Positions 29,871-41,648 of a stretch of DNA of 64,000 nt are shown here, piece by piece; position 1 is the stretch's first letter; every line of letters starts with the position of its first letter. Origin of the DNA: Sulfoacidibacillus ferrooxidans (GTDB lineage Bacteria; Bacillota; Bacilli; Alicyclobacillales; SLC66); assembly GCF_022606465.1 (NCBI RefSeq), contig NZ_JALBUF010000006.1, positions 124,001-188,000 of the forward strand. Direction: 5' to 3'. Under the pieces are notes generated by a model, which was given only the letters and a program-made list of their open reading frames with translations, did no database searches and was not told the DNA's origin. Position numbers and translations under genes: made by a program.

Positions 29871-30109
29871 CTAATAGTTTCGCAAAGCTTCAACTGTCGA
29901 AGCGTTCATTCACAATCTGCAGGTAAACCCCAACAAGATGTAAAACGATCATACGACAGACACACCCTGTCTTTTACACAGCCTCAGTGGCAAACGCATC
30001 ACACGACTCAGTGTCTCTCGTAAGATATGCTTCGTTCAGATGCCTTTTTTGCAAAGTGTGTAGCCAGCTAATCTGCATATCCGATAAAAATATACAGCCG
30101 ATCCGCCAT
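29871..30109 (-). pseudogene. ybxF: Decayed ybxF/rplGB (L7Ae-family ribosomal protein) remnant
   Basis: No open gene lies between rpoC and rpsL, where Bacillales usually carry ybxF (about 82 codons). Reading 30109 to 29871 in shifting frames recovers the family pattern. An ATG with RLYIFIGYAD fits the IIIGTKQT region. The middle (30060-29980) reads HTLQKRHLNEAYLTRD-TES. After a shift at about 29979, the segment 29978-29871 reads CKRQGVSVV, stop, then LLGFTCRL, stop, then NASTVEALRNY and a terminal TAG. These match QGISV, LGKACGI, VGAAAVA and the end of the intact protein in order and spacing. At least two frameshifts and three in-frame stops are present. Total length (239 bp) fits the family. 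A protein database comparison would be decisive. Confidence 0.72.
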
Positions 30110-30141
30110 TTCCACTTCTTCCTATCTAGGCACACTTCGAT

Positions 30142-30171
30142 ATGTTATCACCTTTAACAGTGCAATGTCAA
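30142..30171 (-). promoter_or_regulatory. Promoter upstream of the ybxF remnant and str operon
   Basis: A consensus TTGACA (30171-30166) and TAACAT (30147-30142) 18 bp apart on the minus strand. Position suggests that it once served ybxF-rpsL and now drives rpsL-rpsG-fusA-tuf through the remnant as a long leader. Confidence 0.65.
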
Positions 30172-30200
30172 TACCCAGAAGATCATTATGTGCAATAATG

Positions 30201-30242
30201 AACCGCCTTTACTGCGCACTACGCACACTAGTAAAGGCGGTT
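30201..30242 (-). terminator. Long hairpin after rpoC
   Basis: A 12-bp perfect stem AACCGCCTTTAC/GTAAAGGCGGTT, with a smaller TGCG/CGCA hairpin inside the loop. It lies 58 bp after the rpoC stop. The minus-strand side lacks a clean T run, so it may be a weak terminator or an RNA processing or stability element. Confidence 0.55.
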
Positions 30243-30299
30243 ACACGAGCTTCTAAAATACAACATTCACCGCAAAAGCATCACACGATGACCGATATC

Positions 30300-33200
30300 T
30301 TACTCAACCACATCAGCAGTCACTTTTTCCAATTTCGGTTCTTGTGCACTATGAGCATTGGATCCTACGATTTGTTGAGTTTCTGTGTCTACCAATGCGA
30401 TATTCCTGTATCTTGCCATCCCCGTCCCAGCAGGAATGAGTTTACCAATAATCACATTCTCTTTAAGGCCTAGTAAGCGATCTACTTTACCTTTAATAGC
30501 AGCTTCCGTCAACACGCGCGTCGTCTCTTGAAAAGACGCAGCAGATAAGAAGGAATCTGTTTCAAGAGATGCTTTGGTGATACCTAACAGCGCTGCTCTC
30601 GCTACCGCCGGTTCCCCGCCAGTTAGCAAGGCTGCTCGATTGGCATCCTCATAGGTAAACAGATCAGCATAGGTTCCAGGCAGAAGGTCTGTTGATCCGC
30701 TATCCACAATACGCACCTTGCGCATCATTTGGCGCACCATCACTTCAACGTGCTTGTCGTCAATGTCAACCCCTTGTAGTCGATAAACCCGTTGGACCTC
30801 ACGCAGTAAATAGTTTTGAACACCGCGCAAACCCTTAACACGAAGCATCTCCTTAGGATCCACACTACCTTCTGTCAGCTCATCCCCAGCTTCCAGTTCT
30901 TGACCAACCGTCACACGTAACCTAGATCCAAACGGCACCGTATAAGCTTTTGTCTCAGCTTCACCAGTGATTTCAATCTCCCGTTTATCCTTAGCTTCTC
31001 GTATCTCAGTCACCTTACCAGTCAACTCTGTGATAATGGCTTGCCCTTTCGGATTGCGCGCTTCAAATAATTCCTGAATACGTGGTAAACCTTGAGTAAT
31101 ATCATCGCCTGCTACACCGCCCGTATGGAAGGTACGCATCGTTAACTGTGTTCCTGGCTCACCAATAGACTGCGCTGCAATAATACCAACTGCTTCACCG
31201 ATTTCCACCATTTTACCTGTGGCTAAGTTGCGTCCATAACATTTAATACATACGCCATGTCTTGCACGACATGTCAATACAGAGCGAATCATAAGATCCG
31301 TAATCCCTGCGTCAATAATGGTACGAGCTATAGTTTCATCGATCAATTGATTGCGCTCTACAAGCACTGCACCCGTCTCCGGATGGCGAACAGTGGAAAA
31401 CGCAATTCGTCCAACAATGCGATCATACAAATCTTCAATAATCTCTTTACCATCGCGAATTTGTGAAACCGGCAAACCGCGGTCTGTTCCACAATCATCA
31501 CTGCGAACAATGGTATCTTGCGCAACATCCACAAGACGTCTAGTTAGATAACCTGAGTCAGCCGTACGAAGCGCCGTATCTGCAAGTCCTTTTCGCGCGC
31601 CATGAGTTGAAATGAAGTACTCCAATACACTGAGACCTTCGCGGAAGTTAGACTTAATTGGTAATTCAATAATGCGCCCAGATGGATTGGCCATTAATCC
31701 ACGCATCCCGGCTAACTGAGTAATCTGCGAAACAGATCCCCGAGCACCTGAATCTGCCATCATATAGATAGGATTAAAGCGATCAAGTGAATCCATCAAT
31801 GTACTCGTCAGTTGATCTTTAGCACTACTCCAAATACTAATAAATCGGTTATAACGCTCTTCTTCCGTAATAAGACCACGGCGGAATTGCATAACTACAA
31901 CATCTTCTTTTTTCTCTGCATCAGTTACAATGTCCTCTTTTTGTTGGGGAACATAAATATCTGCTACAGAAATCGTAATACCAGCTTTTGTTGAATAGGA
32001 AAATGCAAGACGCTTAACGCGGTCAAGAATTTCAGCTGTCTTAGTTGTTCCAAATCGGCTAAAACACTCTCCAATAATAGATCCCAAAAAGGACTTCACA
32101 ACAGCGCCCTTTACAGGTACTTTTTCAACAAACGCTTTTAAATCCGTACCTTTTTCGAAGATAAAATACTCATTAGGCGTTCCAACGAGAAGGTTTTTCT
32201 TGTCCGCAACGTTGATATAAGGAAATTCCACAGGGAAAATTTCATTAAATAATATTTTCCCACACGTCGTGACAAGAAGAGCTTGTTGTTGTTCCGCTGT
32301 AAATGAAGTTTTTCCAAGCATGCGCGCAGGAATAACAATGCGCGAATGCAACGATATCTGATCATACTGATAGGCAAGGAGAACTTCTTCCTTAGTGCTA
32401 AAAATTCGCCCTTCACCTGGTTCATTCGCCTTCTCAATGGTTAAGTAATAAGAACCTAGAACCATATCCTGAGTTGGCGTAACTACAGGTTTCCCATCTT
32501 TAGGGTTTAAGATATTGTGCGCTGCAAGCATTAACAAACGCGCTTCGGCTTGCGCTTCCGCAGATAAAGGTACGTGCACAGCCATTTGGTCACCATCAAA
32601 GTCTGCATTATATGCAGTACAGACGAGTGGATGTAACTTGATGGCACGACCTGCAACAAGTATCGGTTCAAACGCCTGAATACCCAATCGATGCAACGTA
32701 GGTGCCCGATTTAACAATACAGGATGTTCAGTAATAACCTGTTCGAGTACATCCCACACTTCTGGAGACGCACGTTCTACCTTGCGTTTTGCACTTTTAA
32801 TATTATGCGCGAGCCCTTGACCCACGAGTTCCTTCATAACAAAGGGTTTAAATAGTTCTAATGCCATTTCTTTTGGCAATCCACATTGGTACATTTTTAA
32901 TTCTGGTCCAACGACGATGACAGATCGCCCAGAGTAGTCAACCCGTTTGCCTAAGAGATTTTGTCTAAACCGTCCTTGTTTTCCCTTTAGCATATGCGAA
33001 AGAGATTTTAGCGGGCGATTCCCAGGTCCTGTAACAGGACGACCTCTACGACCATTATCAATGAGCGCATCTACCGCTTCTTGTAGCATCCGCTTCTCAT
33101 TTTGTACGATAATATCCGGTGCTCCCAAATCTAATAACCGTTTTAAACGGTTATTACGATTGATCACTCGGCGATACAGATCATTTAAGTCTGAAGTCGC

Positions 33201-33947
33201 AAAACGACCTCCGTCTAACTGAACCATTGGCCGCAAATCCGGAGGTATAACCGGAAGTGCATCAAGAATCATCCAACTCGGTTCATTCCTTGATTGTTTA
33301 AAAGCATCCAATACTTCAAGACGTTTAATCGCCCGATTACGGCGTTGCCCTTGCACAGTGCGCAGCTCTTCACGCAATGTTTCAATTTCCCGCTCGATAT
33401 CAATCTCTAATAACAATTTTTTGATGGATTCAGCACCCATGCCAGCTTCAAACGCATAACCATACTTTTCACGATAACTGCGATAGTCTTTTTCGGAAAG
33501 TAGTTGCTTTTTTTCAAGCGGCGTATCACCTGGGTCAGTAACTACATACGAAGCAAAATAAATGACTTCTTCTAGCGAGCGCGGTGACATGTCTAATACA
33601 AGACCCATGCGGCTAGGAATGCCTTTAAAATACCAAATATGTGATACTGGCGCAGCTAATTCGATATGTCCCATGCGTTCACGTCGAACCTTGGCACGCG
33701 TTACTTCCACACCACAACGATCACAAACTACACCTTTATACCGAACGCGTTTGTACTTACCACAATGGCATTCCCAGTCTCGTTGAGGTCCAAAAATCTT
33801 TTCACAAAACAGCCCCTCTTTCTCGGGCTTTAATGTCCTGTAATTAATTGTTTCTGGTTTTTTGACTTCCCCATGCGACCATGATCGAATCTTGTCTGGT
33901 GAGGCAAGACCAATTTTCATATACTCAAAGTTATTGACATCTAGCAA
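30300..33947 (-). CDS. rpoC: RNA polymerase beta' subunit
   Basis: A 1215-residue catalytic subunit. The N-terminal zinc site [19 protein letters not shown] is near 60-80. The magnesium-binding NADFDGD is near 446-452 ([13 protein letters not shown]), and the trigger-loop region follows the [17 protein letters not shown] motif. The length is typical for a Firmicutes beta' without large insertions. The TTG start ([19 protein letters not shown]) lies 6 bases after AGGGGGG and matches the Bacillus N-terminus. It is 35 bp after rpoB. Confidence 0.98.
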   Translation of the reverse strand: MLDVNNFEYMKIGLASPDKIRSWSHGEVKKPETINYRTLKPEKEGLFCEKIFGPQRDWECHCGKYKRVRYKGVVCDRCGVEVTRAKVRRERMGHIELAAPVSHIWYFKGIPSRMGLVLDMSPRSLEEVIYFASYVVTDPGDTPLEKKQLLSEKDYRSYREKYGYAFEAGMGAESIKKLLLEIDIEREIETLREELRTVQGQRRNRAIKRLEVLDAFKQSRNEPSWMILDALPVIPPDLRPMVQLDGGRFATSDLNDLYRRVINRNNRLKRLLDLGAPDIIVQNEKRMLQEAVDALIDNGRRGRPVTGPGNRPLKSLSHMLKGKQGRFRQNLLGKRVDYSGRSVIVVGPELKMYQCGLPKEMALELFKPFVMKELVGQGLAHNIKSAKRKVERASPEVWDVLEQVITEHPVLLNRAPTLHRLGIQAFEPILVAGRAIKLHPLVCTAYNADFDGDQMAVHVPLSAEAQAEARLLMLAAHNILNPKDGKPVVTPTQDMVLGSYYLTIEKANEPGEGRIFSTKEEVLLAYQYDQISLHSRIVIPARMLGKTSFTAEQQQALLVTTCGKILFNEIFPVEFPYINVADKKNLLVGTPNEYFIFEKGTDLKAFVEKVPVKGAVVKSFLGSIIGECFSRFGTTKTAEILDRVKRLAFSYSTKAGITISVADIYVPQQKEDIVTDAEKKEDVVVMQFRRGLITEEERYNRFISIWSSAKDQLTSTLMDSLDRFNPIYMMADSGARGSVSQITQLAGMRGLMANPSGRIIELPIKSNFREGLSVLEYFISTHGARKGLADTALRTADSGYLTRRLVDVAQDTIVRSDDCGTDRGLPVSQIRDGKEIIEDLYDRIVGRIAFSTVRHPETGAVLVERNQLIDETIARTIIDAGITDLMIRSVLTCRARHGVCIKCYGRNLATGKMVEIGEAVGIIAAQSIGEPGTQLTMRTFHTGGVAGDDITQGLPRIQELFEARNPKGQAIITELTGKVTEIREAKDKREIEITGEAETKAYTVPFGSRLRVTVGQELEAGDELTEGSVDPKEMLRVKGLRGVQNYLLREVQRVYRLQGVDIDDKHVEVMVRQMMRKVRIVDSGSTDLLPGTYADLFTYEDANRAALLTGGEPAVARAALLGITKASLETDSFLSAASFQETTRVLTEAAIKGKVDRLLGLKENVIIGKLIPAGTGMARYRNIALVDTETQQIVGSNAHSAQEPKLEKVTADVVE

Positions 33948-33982
33948 AAGGGGCCCCCCTCTTATGTCCTCTTTAAGGACTT

Positions 33983-36900
33983 TTAGTCCTCGCCCACTTC
34001 ACGCATCTCTAAACTGAAATTAAGCTTTTCTGTCGTATCATCGTCCTCATCGGATTCACGCATGGCAATTTCTTGTTCATCTTCAGAGAGTATTTTTACA
34101 TCAAGCCCAAGACTTTGCAGTTCTTTGATGAGCACCTTAAATGATTCAGGAACTCCTGGTTCAGGCACATTTTCACCTTTAACAATTGCTTCGTACGTCT
34201 TTACACGGCCAACTACATCATCCGACTTGACTGTCAAAATTTCTTGGAGTGTATAAGCTGCGCCGTACGCCTCTAACGCCCACACTTCCATCTCGCCAAA
34301 ACGTTGACCACCAAACTGCGCCTTACCACCAAGCGGTTGTTGCGTAACAAGTGAATACGGTCCAGTAGAACGAGCATGAATCTTATCGTCAACCAAGTGA
34401 TGCAATTTCAACATATACACATAGCCAACAGTCACACGTCCATCAAATCGTTCACCAGTTCTACCATCATAAAGCACCGTCTTACCATCGCGATCAAGAC
34501 CAGCCTCTTCTAACGCATCGAACACATCAGCTTCATGAGCGCCATCAAAAACTGGAGTTGCAATCCGAATACCAAGTGTATGTGCCGCCATGCCTAGATG
34601 CGTCTCAAGCACTTGTCCGATATTCATCCGCGAAGGAACACCCAATGGATTTAACACAATTTGCACAGGCGTTCCATCTGGCAAATAAGGCATATCTTCC
34701 ACAGGCATAATCCGGGCCACAACACCCTTATTACCGTGTCTTCCTGCCATCTTATCGCCTTCAGAAATCTTGCGTTTTTGCGCAATATAAACCCGCACAA
34801 GCTGATTAACACCAGGAGGTAATTCATCGCCATTTTCGCGAGTGAATACTTTTACATCCACAATAATACCGGCCCCACCATTTGGCGCCTTTAGCGAAGT
34901 ATCGCGGACTTCTCGCGCCTTTTCACCAAAGATCGCATGAAGCAACCGCTCTTCTGCAGTTAGTTCAGTCACACCTTTTGGTGTCACTTTTCCTACCAGA
35001 ATGTCACCTGCGACAATCTCTGCACCGATGCGAATAATCCCGCGATCATCTAAATTGCGAAGTGCCTCTTCCCCGACATTCGGAATATCCCGTGTAATTT
35101 CTTCAGGCCCAAGTTTTGTGTCCCGCGCCTCAGACTCATATTCTTCTACGTGAATGGAAGTATAGACATCTTCCTTCACAATGTCTTCACTTAAGAGAAT
35201 TGCATCTTCATAGTTGTATCCTTCCCACGTCATAAACGCGACAAGAACATTGCGTCCAAGTGCCAATTCACCTTGATCTGTAGCAGGGCCGTCAGCAATA
35301 ATATCACCTTTTTGGACTTTATCACCCAATCTGACAATCGGCCGTTGATTGATACATGTCCCCTGGTTTGAACGCATAAACTTCATCACTTTATAGCGAT
35401 CAATATTGCCCTGAACAACATTGCCATCAACTATTTCCTGCGCGCGAATCTGAATCTCATTTGCAGTTACACGCTCCACAATGCCAGAACGTTTTGCAAG
35501 TATAGCAACACCTGAATCACGAGCTGCCTTGTATTCCATCCCCGTCCCAACAAGCGGTGCATCTGTCACCAATAGCGGTACGGCTTGACGTTGCATGTTC
35601 GAACCCATCAACGCTCGGTTGGCATCATCGTTTTCCAAAAAAGGAATAAGCGCCGTCGCAACAGAAACAACTTGCTTAGGTGAAACGTCAATATAATCGA
35701 CCCGGTCACCAGGCATTGTTAGAATTTCTTCTTTATGACGGACAATTTGTTCCGGATCCATAAACTTACCTTCAGGTGTAATCCTTGATGTTGCTTGACC
35801 AACGACATAATTATCTTCTTCATCAGCCGTTAAATAATCGATACGATCAGTCAGCAGGCCGGTTTCCGGATCAACATGTCGGTAGGGCGTTTCAATAAAA
35901 CCATATTCATTGATTCGCGCATAGGTAGACAAGCTATTGATCAAACCAATATTCGGACCTTCAGGCGTTTCAATTGGACACATCCGACCATAGTGAGAGT
36001 GGTGAACATCTCGCACTTCAAAACCAGCTCGCTCACGCGTAAGACCGCCTGGGCCAAGTGCAGATAGCCGACGTTTGTGTGTCAATTCTGCCAAAGGATT
36101 CGTCTGATCCATAAACTGAGATAACTGACTCGACCCAAAAAACTCTTTGATCGATGCGATCACAGGTCTGATATTAATAAGCCCCTGTGGAGTAATCGCG
36201 TTAGCATCCTGAATCGACATCCGTTCGCGAACAACGCGCTCCATACGAGATAGACCTATGCGAAACTGATTTTGCAACAATTCCCCAACAGAGCGGAGAC
36301 GACGATTCCCTAAGTGGTCAATATCATCTGTATCCCCGATCCCATGAAGCAAATCCATAAAATAACTAATCGATGCAATGATATCCGCCGGCATAATGTG
36401 CTTTACATTTTTTTCAATACGTCCATTACCAATTACTTTAATGGGCTTCCCATCTTCGCGTTGACTAAAAATGCGGATCTCTTGTACATGGATTTGTGGA
36501 TCCTCAGTGACACCTGCCGATGATCGATACGTATGCTGATTAAGACCAGAATCAAGAAAAGGAAGCAAACGATCAAGCAGACGTCGATCCACAACTTGAC
36601 CAGCCTCAGCTAAAATCTCCCCGGTATCCGCATCAACAAGCGACTCTGACAATCGTTGATTAAGCAAACGATTTTTTAAGTGTAACTTTTTATTGAGTTT
36701 ATAACGACCAACCGCAGCCAAATCATACCGCTTTGGATCAAAGAAGCGCGAAGTCAATAAATTACGCGCATTATCTAATGTGGGAGGTTCTCCCGGCCGT
36801 AGGCGTTCATAGATTTCAATTAAAGCCTTCTCAGTAGAATCGGTGTTATCCTTTTCTAATGTGTTTCGTAAGTATTCATCTTCACCAAGAAGGTTTAAAA

Positions 36901-37516
36901 TCTCGGCATCTGTTGAAAAGCCAAGCGCCCTTAGCAAGACAGTTACTGGTATTTTGCGCGTGCGGTCAATACGCACATATATAATATCTTTTGCGTCTGT
37001 TTCAAGTTCAAGCCAAGCGCCCCGATTAGGAATGACGGTAGCGCTAAACGTTCTTTTCCCGTTTTTATCTACCTTTGTATTAAAATACACACTAGGAGAA
37101 CGTACGAGCTGACTGACAATTACCCGTTCTGCACCATTAATAATAAAGGTACCTGTATCCGTCATGAGCGGGAAATCTCCCATAAAGACTTCTTGCTCCT
37201 TGACTTCACCTGTTTCGCGGTTAATCAACCGCACCTTTACCCTCAGAGGAGCTGCATAGGTTACATCTCGCTCTTTAGATTCCTCGACACTGTACTTCGG
37301 ATCCCCCAGGCTATAATCTACAAATTCTAAAGTCAGATTCCCTGTAAAATCCTGAATGGGAGAGATATCTGCGAAAAGTTCTCGCAATCCATCACTCAAA
37401 AACCATTCGTACGACTTTTGTTGTATCTCAATTAAATTCGGGAGTTCGTGAACTTCCGCAACGCGAGAGTACGTTCTGCGCTCGCGGCGCCCGTACTTTT
37501 CTACGTGTCCCTGCAA
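33983..37516 (-). CDS. rpoB: RNA polymerase beta subunit
   Basis: About 1177 residues. The rifampicin pocket reads [20 protein letters not shown] and then [12 protein letters not shown], a wild-type pattern. The C-terminal part has [14 protein letters not shown]. The start is ambiguous: TTG at 37516 has proper spacing from GAGGGGTG, while the GTG at 37525 overlaps it. It lies downstream of a sigma-A-like promoter and a 250-bp gap after the methyltransferase gene. Confidence 0.97.
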   Translation of the reverse strand: MQGHVEKYGRRERRTYSRVAEVHELPNLIEIQQKSYEWFLSDGLRELFADISPIQDFTGNLTLEFVDYSLGDPKYSVEESKERDVTYAAPLRVKVRLINRETGEVKEQEVFMGDFPLMTDTGTFIINGAERVIVSQLVRSPSVYFNTKVDKNGKRTFSATVIPNRGAWLELETDAKDIIYVRIDRTRKIPVTVLLRALGFSTDAEILNLLGEDEYLRNTLEKDNTDSTEKALIEIYERLRPGEPPTLDNARNLLTSRFFDPKRYDLAAVGRYKLNKKLHLKNRLLNQRLSESLVDADTGEILAEAGQVVDRRLLDRLLPFLDSGLNQHTYRSSAGVTEDPQIHVQEIRIFSQREDGKPIKVIGNGRIEKNVKHIMPADIIASISYFMDLLHGIGDTDDIDHLGNRRLRSVGELLQNQFRIGLSRMERVVRERMSIQDANAITPQGLINIRPVIASIKEFFGSSQLSQFMDQTNPLAELTHKRRLSALGPGGLTRERAGFEVRDVHHSHYGRMCPIETPEGPNIGLINSLSTYARINEYGFIETPYRHVDPETGLLTDRIDYLTADEEDNYVVGQATSRITPEGKFMDPEQIVRHKEEILTMPGDRVDYIDVSPKQVVSVATALIPFLENDDANRALMGSNMQRQAVPLLVTDAPLVGTGMEYKAARDSGVAILAKRSGIVERVTANEIQIRAQEIVDGNVVQGNIDRYKVMKFMRSNQGTCINQRPIVRLGDKVQKGDIIADGPATDQGELALGRNVLVAFMTWEGYNYEDAILLSEDIVKEDVYTSIHVEEYESEARDTKLGPEEITRDIPNVGEEALRNLDDRGIIRIGAEIVAGDILVGKVTPKGVTELTAEERLLHAIFGEKAREVRDTSLKAPNGGAGIIVDVKVFTRENGDELPPGVNQLVRVYIAQKRKISEGDKMAGRHGNKGVVARIMPVEDMPYLPDGTPVQIVLNPLGVPSRMNIGQVLETHLGMAAHTLGIRIATPVFDGAHEADVFDALEEAGLDRDGKTVLYDGRTGERFDGRVTVGYVYMLKLHHLVDDKIHARSTGPYSLVTQQPLGGKAQFGGQRFGEMEVWALEAYGAAYTLQEILTVKSDDVVGRVKTYEAIVKGENVPEPGVPESFKVLIKELQSLGLDVKILSEDEQEIAMRESDEDDDTTEKLNFSLEMREVGED

Positions 37517-37696
37517 ATCGGTCACCCCTCATACCAAATCGCTGGCTATCCACAAAAAAGAAATAAAGACAAACGGGTCACTCTCGACCTCATTTCTCTT
37601 CTATTTCAAATGCGTAATATACTTCTATTGCCGAAATGTAAGCAAAATATTCATTCATAGAGCATACAACCCCAGAATAATATTTCACATTAAGCT

Positions 37697-37725
37697 ACGA
37701 TACCACGTAAGACATCCCAAGTCAA
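37697..37725 (-). promoter_or_regulatory. Promoter of rpoBC
   Basis: TTGACT (37725-37720) and TATCGT (37702-37697) with 17 bp between on the minus strand. The leader before rpoB would be about 175 nt. Consensus match is moderate. Confidence 0.5.
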
Positions 37726-37767
37726 CATCATTTGACAATTTTAAACTAAATAAATAATCTTTATTTG

Positions 37768-38373
37768 TTATGTTGCCATTTTGACACATTGAATGACTTG
37801 ATACCCGGACTTGTTTGCTATGACTTCCACTGTATGAAATAGCGTGCGCAAATACTCCGTACTAGAACGAGCACCTTGTTTTTTTTGAATGACGACATAT
37901 AGCTCGCCATGCGGCAAAAGTACTGATTCAGCTTCTGCATATAGACGCCACACCGTGGATTTACCTGCTCTAATCGGAGGATTCAAAACCACACAATTAA
38001 ATGCAATCTCGCTCGGTATCTTCGCAACGCCATCACTTTCCAGAACGTGCGCCTCAATACCTACGCGCGCTGCATTCATCCTGCACAACTCTACCGCACG
38101 TTCGTTGATATCCACCGACCAAAGCTCAACATCCTTCACAGAATTAGCTAACGCTATGCCAACTACCCCATAGCCGCATCCTAAATCCAAGAGTCGATCA
38201 CCCGGCGAAATAAATGCCGATTCAGCTAGCAATGCCGATCCAAAATCAACTTCAGAACGGCTAAATACACCGCGGTCAGTCACGAATTTAAACGAGAGAC
38301 CACGCAAAACGGCATGAATTTCAGAGCGCTCTGATAGACTACTAGGTTTTGAGCTATAATAGTGGTCCGACAT
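37768..38373 (-). CDS. Class I SAM-dependent methyltransferase, RsmC-like (YbxB)
   Basis: A 201-residue methyltransferase. The SAM-binding motif DLGCGYGVVGIA is near 62-73, the acidic DIN follows, and the N-specific motif LNPPIRAG (about 129-136) is typical of RsmC/RlmG-type rRNA guanine methylases. It corresponds in position to B. subtilis ybxB between rplL and rpoB. The exact rRNA target is unknown. ATG start after AGGGAG. Confidence 0.85.
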   Translation of the reverse strand: MSDHYYSSKPSSLSERSEIHAVLRGLSFKFVTDRGVFSRSEVDFGSALLAESAFISPGDRLLDLGCGYGVVGIALANSVKDVELWSVDINERAVELCRMNAARVGIEAHVLESDGVAKIPSEIAFNCVVLNPPIRAGKSTVWRLYAEAESVLLPHGELYVVIQKKQGARSSTEYLRTLFHTVEVIANKSGYQVIQCVKMAT

Positions 38374-38450
38374 ATGAATCTCCCTCTAATCACCCTAGTA
38401 AGCTTATGTAATAGAATGGTTTACAATCGCTAACTTTGCATAGGTAGAAA

Positions 38451-38485
38451 AATCAGCGGACTACGCAAAGCGCGATCCGCTGATT
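38451..38485 (-). terminator. Terminator after rplL
   Basis: A 10-bp stem AATCAGCGGA/TCCGCTGATT with further weak pairing inside and a TTTTT run on the minus strand, 19 bp after rplL. It separates rplJL from the methyltransferase and rpoBC. Confidence 0.9.
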
Positions 38486-38503
38486 ACATTCAAGCATAGA
38501 AAA

Positions 38504-38875
38504 CTACTTAATTTCGACTTTGCCGCCTGCTTCTTCAATCTTTGTTTTGATTGCTTCAGCATCTTCTTTGCTAACCTTTTCTTTTAAAGCTTTTGGTGCA
38601 TTATCAACTACTTCTTTCGCTTCTTTCAATCCTAGGCCAGTAATTTCGCGAACAACTTTAATTACGTTAATCTTCGAAGCGCCTGCTTCTACAAGAATCG
38701 CATCAAACTCAGTTTGTTCTGCCTCTACTTCACCTGCACCTGCACCTGCTCCACCCATCATGGCGACTGGAGCTGCTGCAGTTACACCAAACTCTTCCTC
38801 GATTGCTTTAACAAGTTCGTTCAAATCTAGTACAGTCATGCCCTTAATCGCTTCAATAATTTGTTCTTTAGACAC
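38504..38875 (-). CDS. rplL: Ribosomal protein L7/L12 (bL12)
   Basis: A 123-residue stalk protein that recruits translation GTPases. The N-terminal dimerisation region (about 1-35), an Ala/Gly hinge ([14 protein letters not shown]) and the C-terminal domain with [19 protein letters not shown] are present. The GTG at 38875 lies 6 bases after GGAGGG; seven upstream open codons are excluded. Confidence 0.98.
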   Translation of the reverse strand: MSKEQIIEAIKGMTVLDLNELVKAIEEEFGVTAAAPVAMMGGAGAGAGEVEAEQTEFDAILVEAGASKINVIKVVREITGLGLKEAKEVVDNAPKALKEKVSKEDAEAIKTKIEEAGGKVEIK

Positions 38876-38962
38876 GTGTATCCCTCCACAAACCATCTTA
38901 TATTCTCGTTGTTGTTGGTGTTTTACTCTAAGACACCACTACGACGGTAACCCAAAGCAAAT

Positions 38963-39463
38963 CTATGCTTCTTGCGCTTCTTTTTGATCTGCAATTTGTT
39001 TTGTTGCATAAGCCAAGTTGCGCATTGGCGCTTGCAATACACTAAGCAACATCGATAACAATCCATCACGTGATGGTAACGTAGCTAGTTCCTTCACACC
39101 ATCTGCATCAACCAACTTACCTTCAACAAGACCGCCCTTGATTTCAAGAGCCTTGTTCTTAACAGCAAAGTCATTGAGCAATTTAGCAGGTGCAACTAAG
39201 TCATCTGTACTAAATGCAATTGCAGTAGGTCCCTTTAAATACACGTCTACCGCAGACGTCCCTGACTCTGCAGTCGCACGACGAACTAAGGTGTTCTTTA
39301 ACACGCGAAACTCAATACCCGCATCGCGCAGTCTTTTGCGCAGATCAGTGACTTCCGCAACTGTTAAACCACGATAGTCAGTGATAATCGTCGTTTTACT
39401 ATTGGACAGCTTGTCTGCAATCTCAGCTACTTGTGCTGCCTTCTCTTCACGAACACTCACCAT
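38963..39463 (-). CDS. rplJ: Ribosomal protein L10 (uL10)
   Basis: A 166-residue stalk base that carries L12 dimers on its C-terminal helix. It has [19 protein letters not shown] and the GPTAIAFS strand. ATG start after AGGAGGTG. It is preceded by an L10 leader RNA with a terminator hairpin, so L10-L12 probably repress their own mRNA. Confidence 0.98.
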   Translation of the reverse strand: MVSVREEKAAQVAEIADKLSNSKTTIITDYRGLTVAEVTDLRKRLRDAGIEFRVLKNTLVRRATAESGTSAVDVYLKGPTAIAFSTDDLVAPAKLLNDFAVKNKALEIKGGLVEGKLVDADGVKELATLPSRDGLLSMLLSVLQAPMRNLAYATKQIADQKEAQEA

Positions 39464-39481
39464 TTACACCTCCTAGCAAAC

Positions 39482-39604
39482 AAAAAACTCCGCCGAGGCG
39501 GAGACTACGTCCAAACGTTTCAGCTAAAAGGCAATACACCTTCATCCGATCCGGTGGTCGCAGCCTCGGTAGGTTATATTAAGCTCAAAAGAGCACCTAC
39601 TGTC
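39482..39604 (-). ncRNA. L10 ribosomal leader with attenuator hairpin
   Basis: On the minus strand the leader has the conserved L10-leader elements GACAGTAGGTGC (near 39604-39593) and AACCTACCGAGG (near 39575-39564), which form the L10-L12 binding kink-turn stem. A CTCCGCC/GGCGGAG hairpin followed by T6 (39503-39482) lies 20 bp before rplJ and would act as the terminator. Recognition is by conserved sequence and position. Confidence 0.85.
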
Positions 39605-39626
39605 TACAGCTCGACAAACTTATATA

Positions 39627-39655
39627 ATTATATCACATATTGACCATCATCACAA
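39627..39655 (-). promoter_or_regulatory. Promoter of rplJ-rplL
   Basis: TTGTGA (39655-39650) and a perfect TATAAT (39632-39627) separated by 17 bp, just upstream of the L10 leader. Confidence 0.65.
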
Positions 39656-39671
39656 GTGTCAAACCGAATAA

Positions 39672-40376
39672 TTACTCTGTCCGTGCTGCAGCGGTTAACC
39701 GTTGAAGATTCATAGAAATTCCAGGTCCCATCGTGGTACTTACTGAAACACTACGGAAATACTGCCCTTTTGCCGCTGCAGGTTTTGCTTTTTGCAATGC
39801 ATCCTGAATCGCCTGATAATTTTCTAGAAGCTTCTCTGTAGGAAAAGAAACCTTCCCCAACACAGCATGAACATTCGCCCCTTTATCAAGACGATATTCA
39901 ATTTTACCAGCCTTCACTTCTTCTACTGCTTTTTTCACATCAAAAGTTACAGTTCCTGTTTTTGGATTAGGCATTAATCCCCTTGGACCCAACACGCGAC
40001 CAAGCCGACCAACACTCGCCATCATATCAGGAGTTGCAATAGCGGCGTCAAAATCCATCCAGCCACCTGAAATACGTGCAACCAAATCATCATCGCCCAC
40101 AACATCTGCTCCAGCTGCTTCCGCTTCACGCGCCTTGTCACCTTTTGCAAAAACGATGACACGCACTGTTCGACCAGTGCCGTGCGGTAGTACAACAGCA
40201 CCGCGAATCTGTTGATCGTTTTTGCGAGGATCTAAGCCTAAACGAAATGCAATCTCAACAGAAGCATCAAACTTCGTAACAGAGGTTTGCTTTGCAAGTT
40301 CTAACGCCTCGATAGGATCGTATAAACGATCTTTTTCAACTAGCTTCGCTACTTCAGCATACTTCTTTCCTGCCAT
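39672..40376 (-). CDS. rplA: Ribosomal protein L1 (uL1)
   Basis: A 234-residue L1-stalk protein. The ATG at 40376 gives [20 protein letters not shown], after GGGAGG; 14 further open codons are not family-like. It has [12 protein letters not shown] and GPGISMNL near the end. The gene follows rplK. Confidence 0.97.
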   Translation of the reverse strand: MAGKKYAEVAKLVEKDRLYDPIEALELAKQTSVTKFDASVEIAFRLGLDPRKNDQQIRGAVVLPHGTGRTVRVIVFAKGDKAREAEAAGADVVGDDDLVARISGGWMDFDAAIATPDMMASVGRLGRVLGPRGLMPNPKTGTVTFDVKKAVEEVKAGKIEYRLDKGANVHAVLGKVSFPTEKLLENYQAIQDALQKAKPAAAKGQYFRSVSVSTTMGPGISMNLQRLTAAARTE

Positions 40377-40468
40377 GATCTCGTTCCTCCCTAAATGTGG
40401 TAGACGGCGCATCATCATGAGAAAATCCTCTCATTTTGCGCACCTCCCACTTCACACAACATATCGTA

Positions 40469-40894
40469 CTAGTCTGCAATCACAATGCCCATCGAACGCG
40501 CTGTGCCTTCAACCATGCGCATTGCAGCTTCTACGTCTGCTGCGTTCAGGTCAACCATCTTCATTTCAGCAATTTCCCGCACCTTAGTGCGTGGCAACGT
40601 ACCGATCTTCTTTTTATTCGGTTCGCCAGAACCACTTTCCACACCGAGCGCCTTTTTAAGCAACACAGATGCAGGAGGTGTCTTTAACTCAAACGTAAAT
40701 GAGCGATCTTCATATACGGTAATTACAACCGGAATAATCATCCCAGGTTGATCAGCGGTACGAGCATTAAACTCCTTGCAAAACATCATAATATTGACGC
40801 CCGCTTGACCTAATGCAGGTCCAATCGGAGGCGCCGGCGTGGCTTTTCCTGCAGTCACCTGCAGCTTTACAAGCTTCATAATGCGTTTTGCCAC
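40469..40894 (-). CDS. rplK: Ribosomal protein L11 (uL11)
   Basis: A 141-residue GTPase-centre protein. The family start [22 protein letters not shown] identifies the GTG at 40894 as the start; the open frame runs 30 codons further. The [15 protein letters not shown] segment that binds thiopeptides is ordinary. Confidence 0.97.
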   Translation of the reverse strand: MAKRIMKLVKLQVTAGKATPAPPIGPALGQAGVNIMMFCKEFNARTADQPGMIIPVVITVYEDRSFTFELKTPPASVLLKKALGVESGSGEPNKKKIGTLPRTKVREIAEMKMVDLNAADVEAAMRMVEGTARSMGIVIAD

Positions 40895-41007
40895 TTGAAA
40901 AACCTCACTTTCCCTCACCAATGTGGTATGACGACCGCAGGTTATCCCACGACCTCCCACTACAGCACAACAATGCACGCACATAGTAGCGGATTAACAT
41001 TAAACTG

Positions 41008-41039
41008 AGCACCGTATGCACCTTTTACACAACGGTGCT
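41008..41039 (-). other. Inverted repeat between nusG and rplK
   Basis: AGCACCGT (41008-41015) pairs with ACGGTGCT (41032-41039) around a 16-base loop. There is no T run on the minus strand, so it is not a standard terminator. The 165-bp gap is large for this operon; an rplK leader is possible but not shown. Confidence 0.45.
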
Positions 41040-41059
41040 TCGCTCTATAGACTGTACTA

Positions 41060-41611
41060 TTATAGTTTCTCCATCTGTTCGAAATCAAGTTCAACAGGAG
41101 TTTCGCGACCGAACATCGAAACCAATACGCGGACTTTTTGCTCTGGCCACAAAATCTCATCGATCGTACCCACAAAGTTTGCAAAAGGACCATTAATAAT
41201 GCGAACCGCTTCCTTGACCTCATACTCAAAGCGCGTCTTCACATCATCTACACCCATTTGCATCAAGATCTGCCTTACTTCGTTAGATAATAAAGGAGTT
41301 GGTTTTGAGTTCGCTCCGCTAGATCCGACAAAACCAGCTACGCCGGGCGTGTTACGCACGACATACCAAGAATCATCCGTCATGATCATCTCAACGAGTA
41401 CATAACCAGGATATACTTTGCGTTGCACCGTTTTTTTCTTGCCATTCTTGACTTCAATTTCTTCTTCAGTTGGAACCAAGATCCGAAAGATCTTGTCTGA
41501 CATGTTCATCGACTCAAGGCGACGTTCAAGATTGGCTTTAACCTTGTTTTCATACCCAGAATAAGTATGAAGCACATACCATAACGTCTCTAATTGATTT
41601 TGATTTTCCAT
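41060..41611 (-). CDS. nusG: Transcription elongation/termination factor NusG
   Basis: A 183-residue factor. The NGN domain (about 9-115) starts LWYVLHTYSGYENKVK and has VYPGYVLVEM. The KOW domain (about 130-183) includes VKEAVRIINGPFANFVGTIDEI. It binds the polymerase clamp and affects pausing. ATG start; 38 bp after secE. Confidence 0.97.
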   Translation of the reverse strand: MENQNQLETLWYVLHTYSGYENKVKANLERRLESMNMSDKIFRILVPTEEEIEVKNGKKKTVQRKVYPGYVLVEMIMTDDSWYVVRNTPGVAGFVGSSGANSKPTPLLSNEVRQILMQMGVDDVKTRFEYEVKEAVRIINGPFANFVGTIDEILWPEQKVRVLVSMFGRETPVELDFEQMEKL

Positions 41612-41648
41612 AGACCGAGGGCGGTAGCCCGCACCTCCTAAGTTATAA

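Noticed and set aside
30201-30242. Mobile-element terminal repeat suggested by the 12-bp inverted repeat
   Set aside because: Spacing and position after rpoC fit an RNA hairpin; no transposase or target duplication is nearby.
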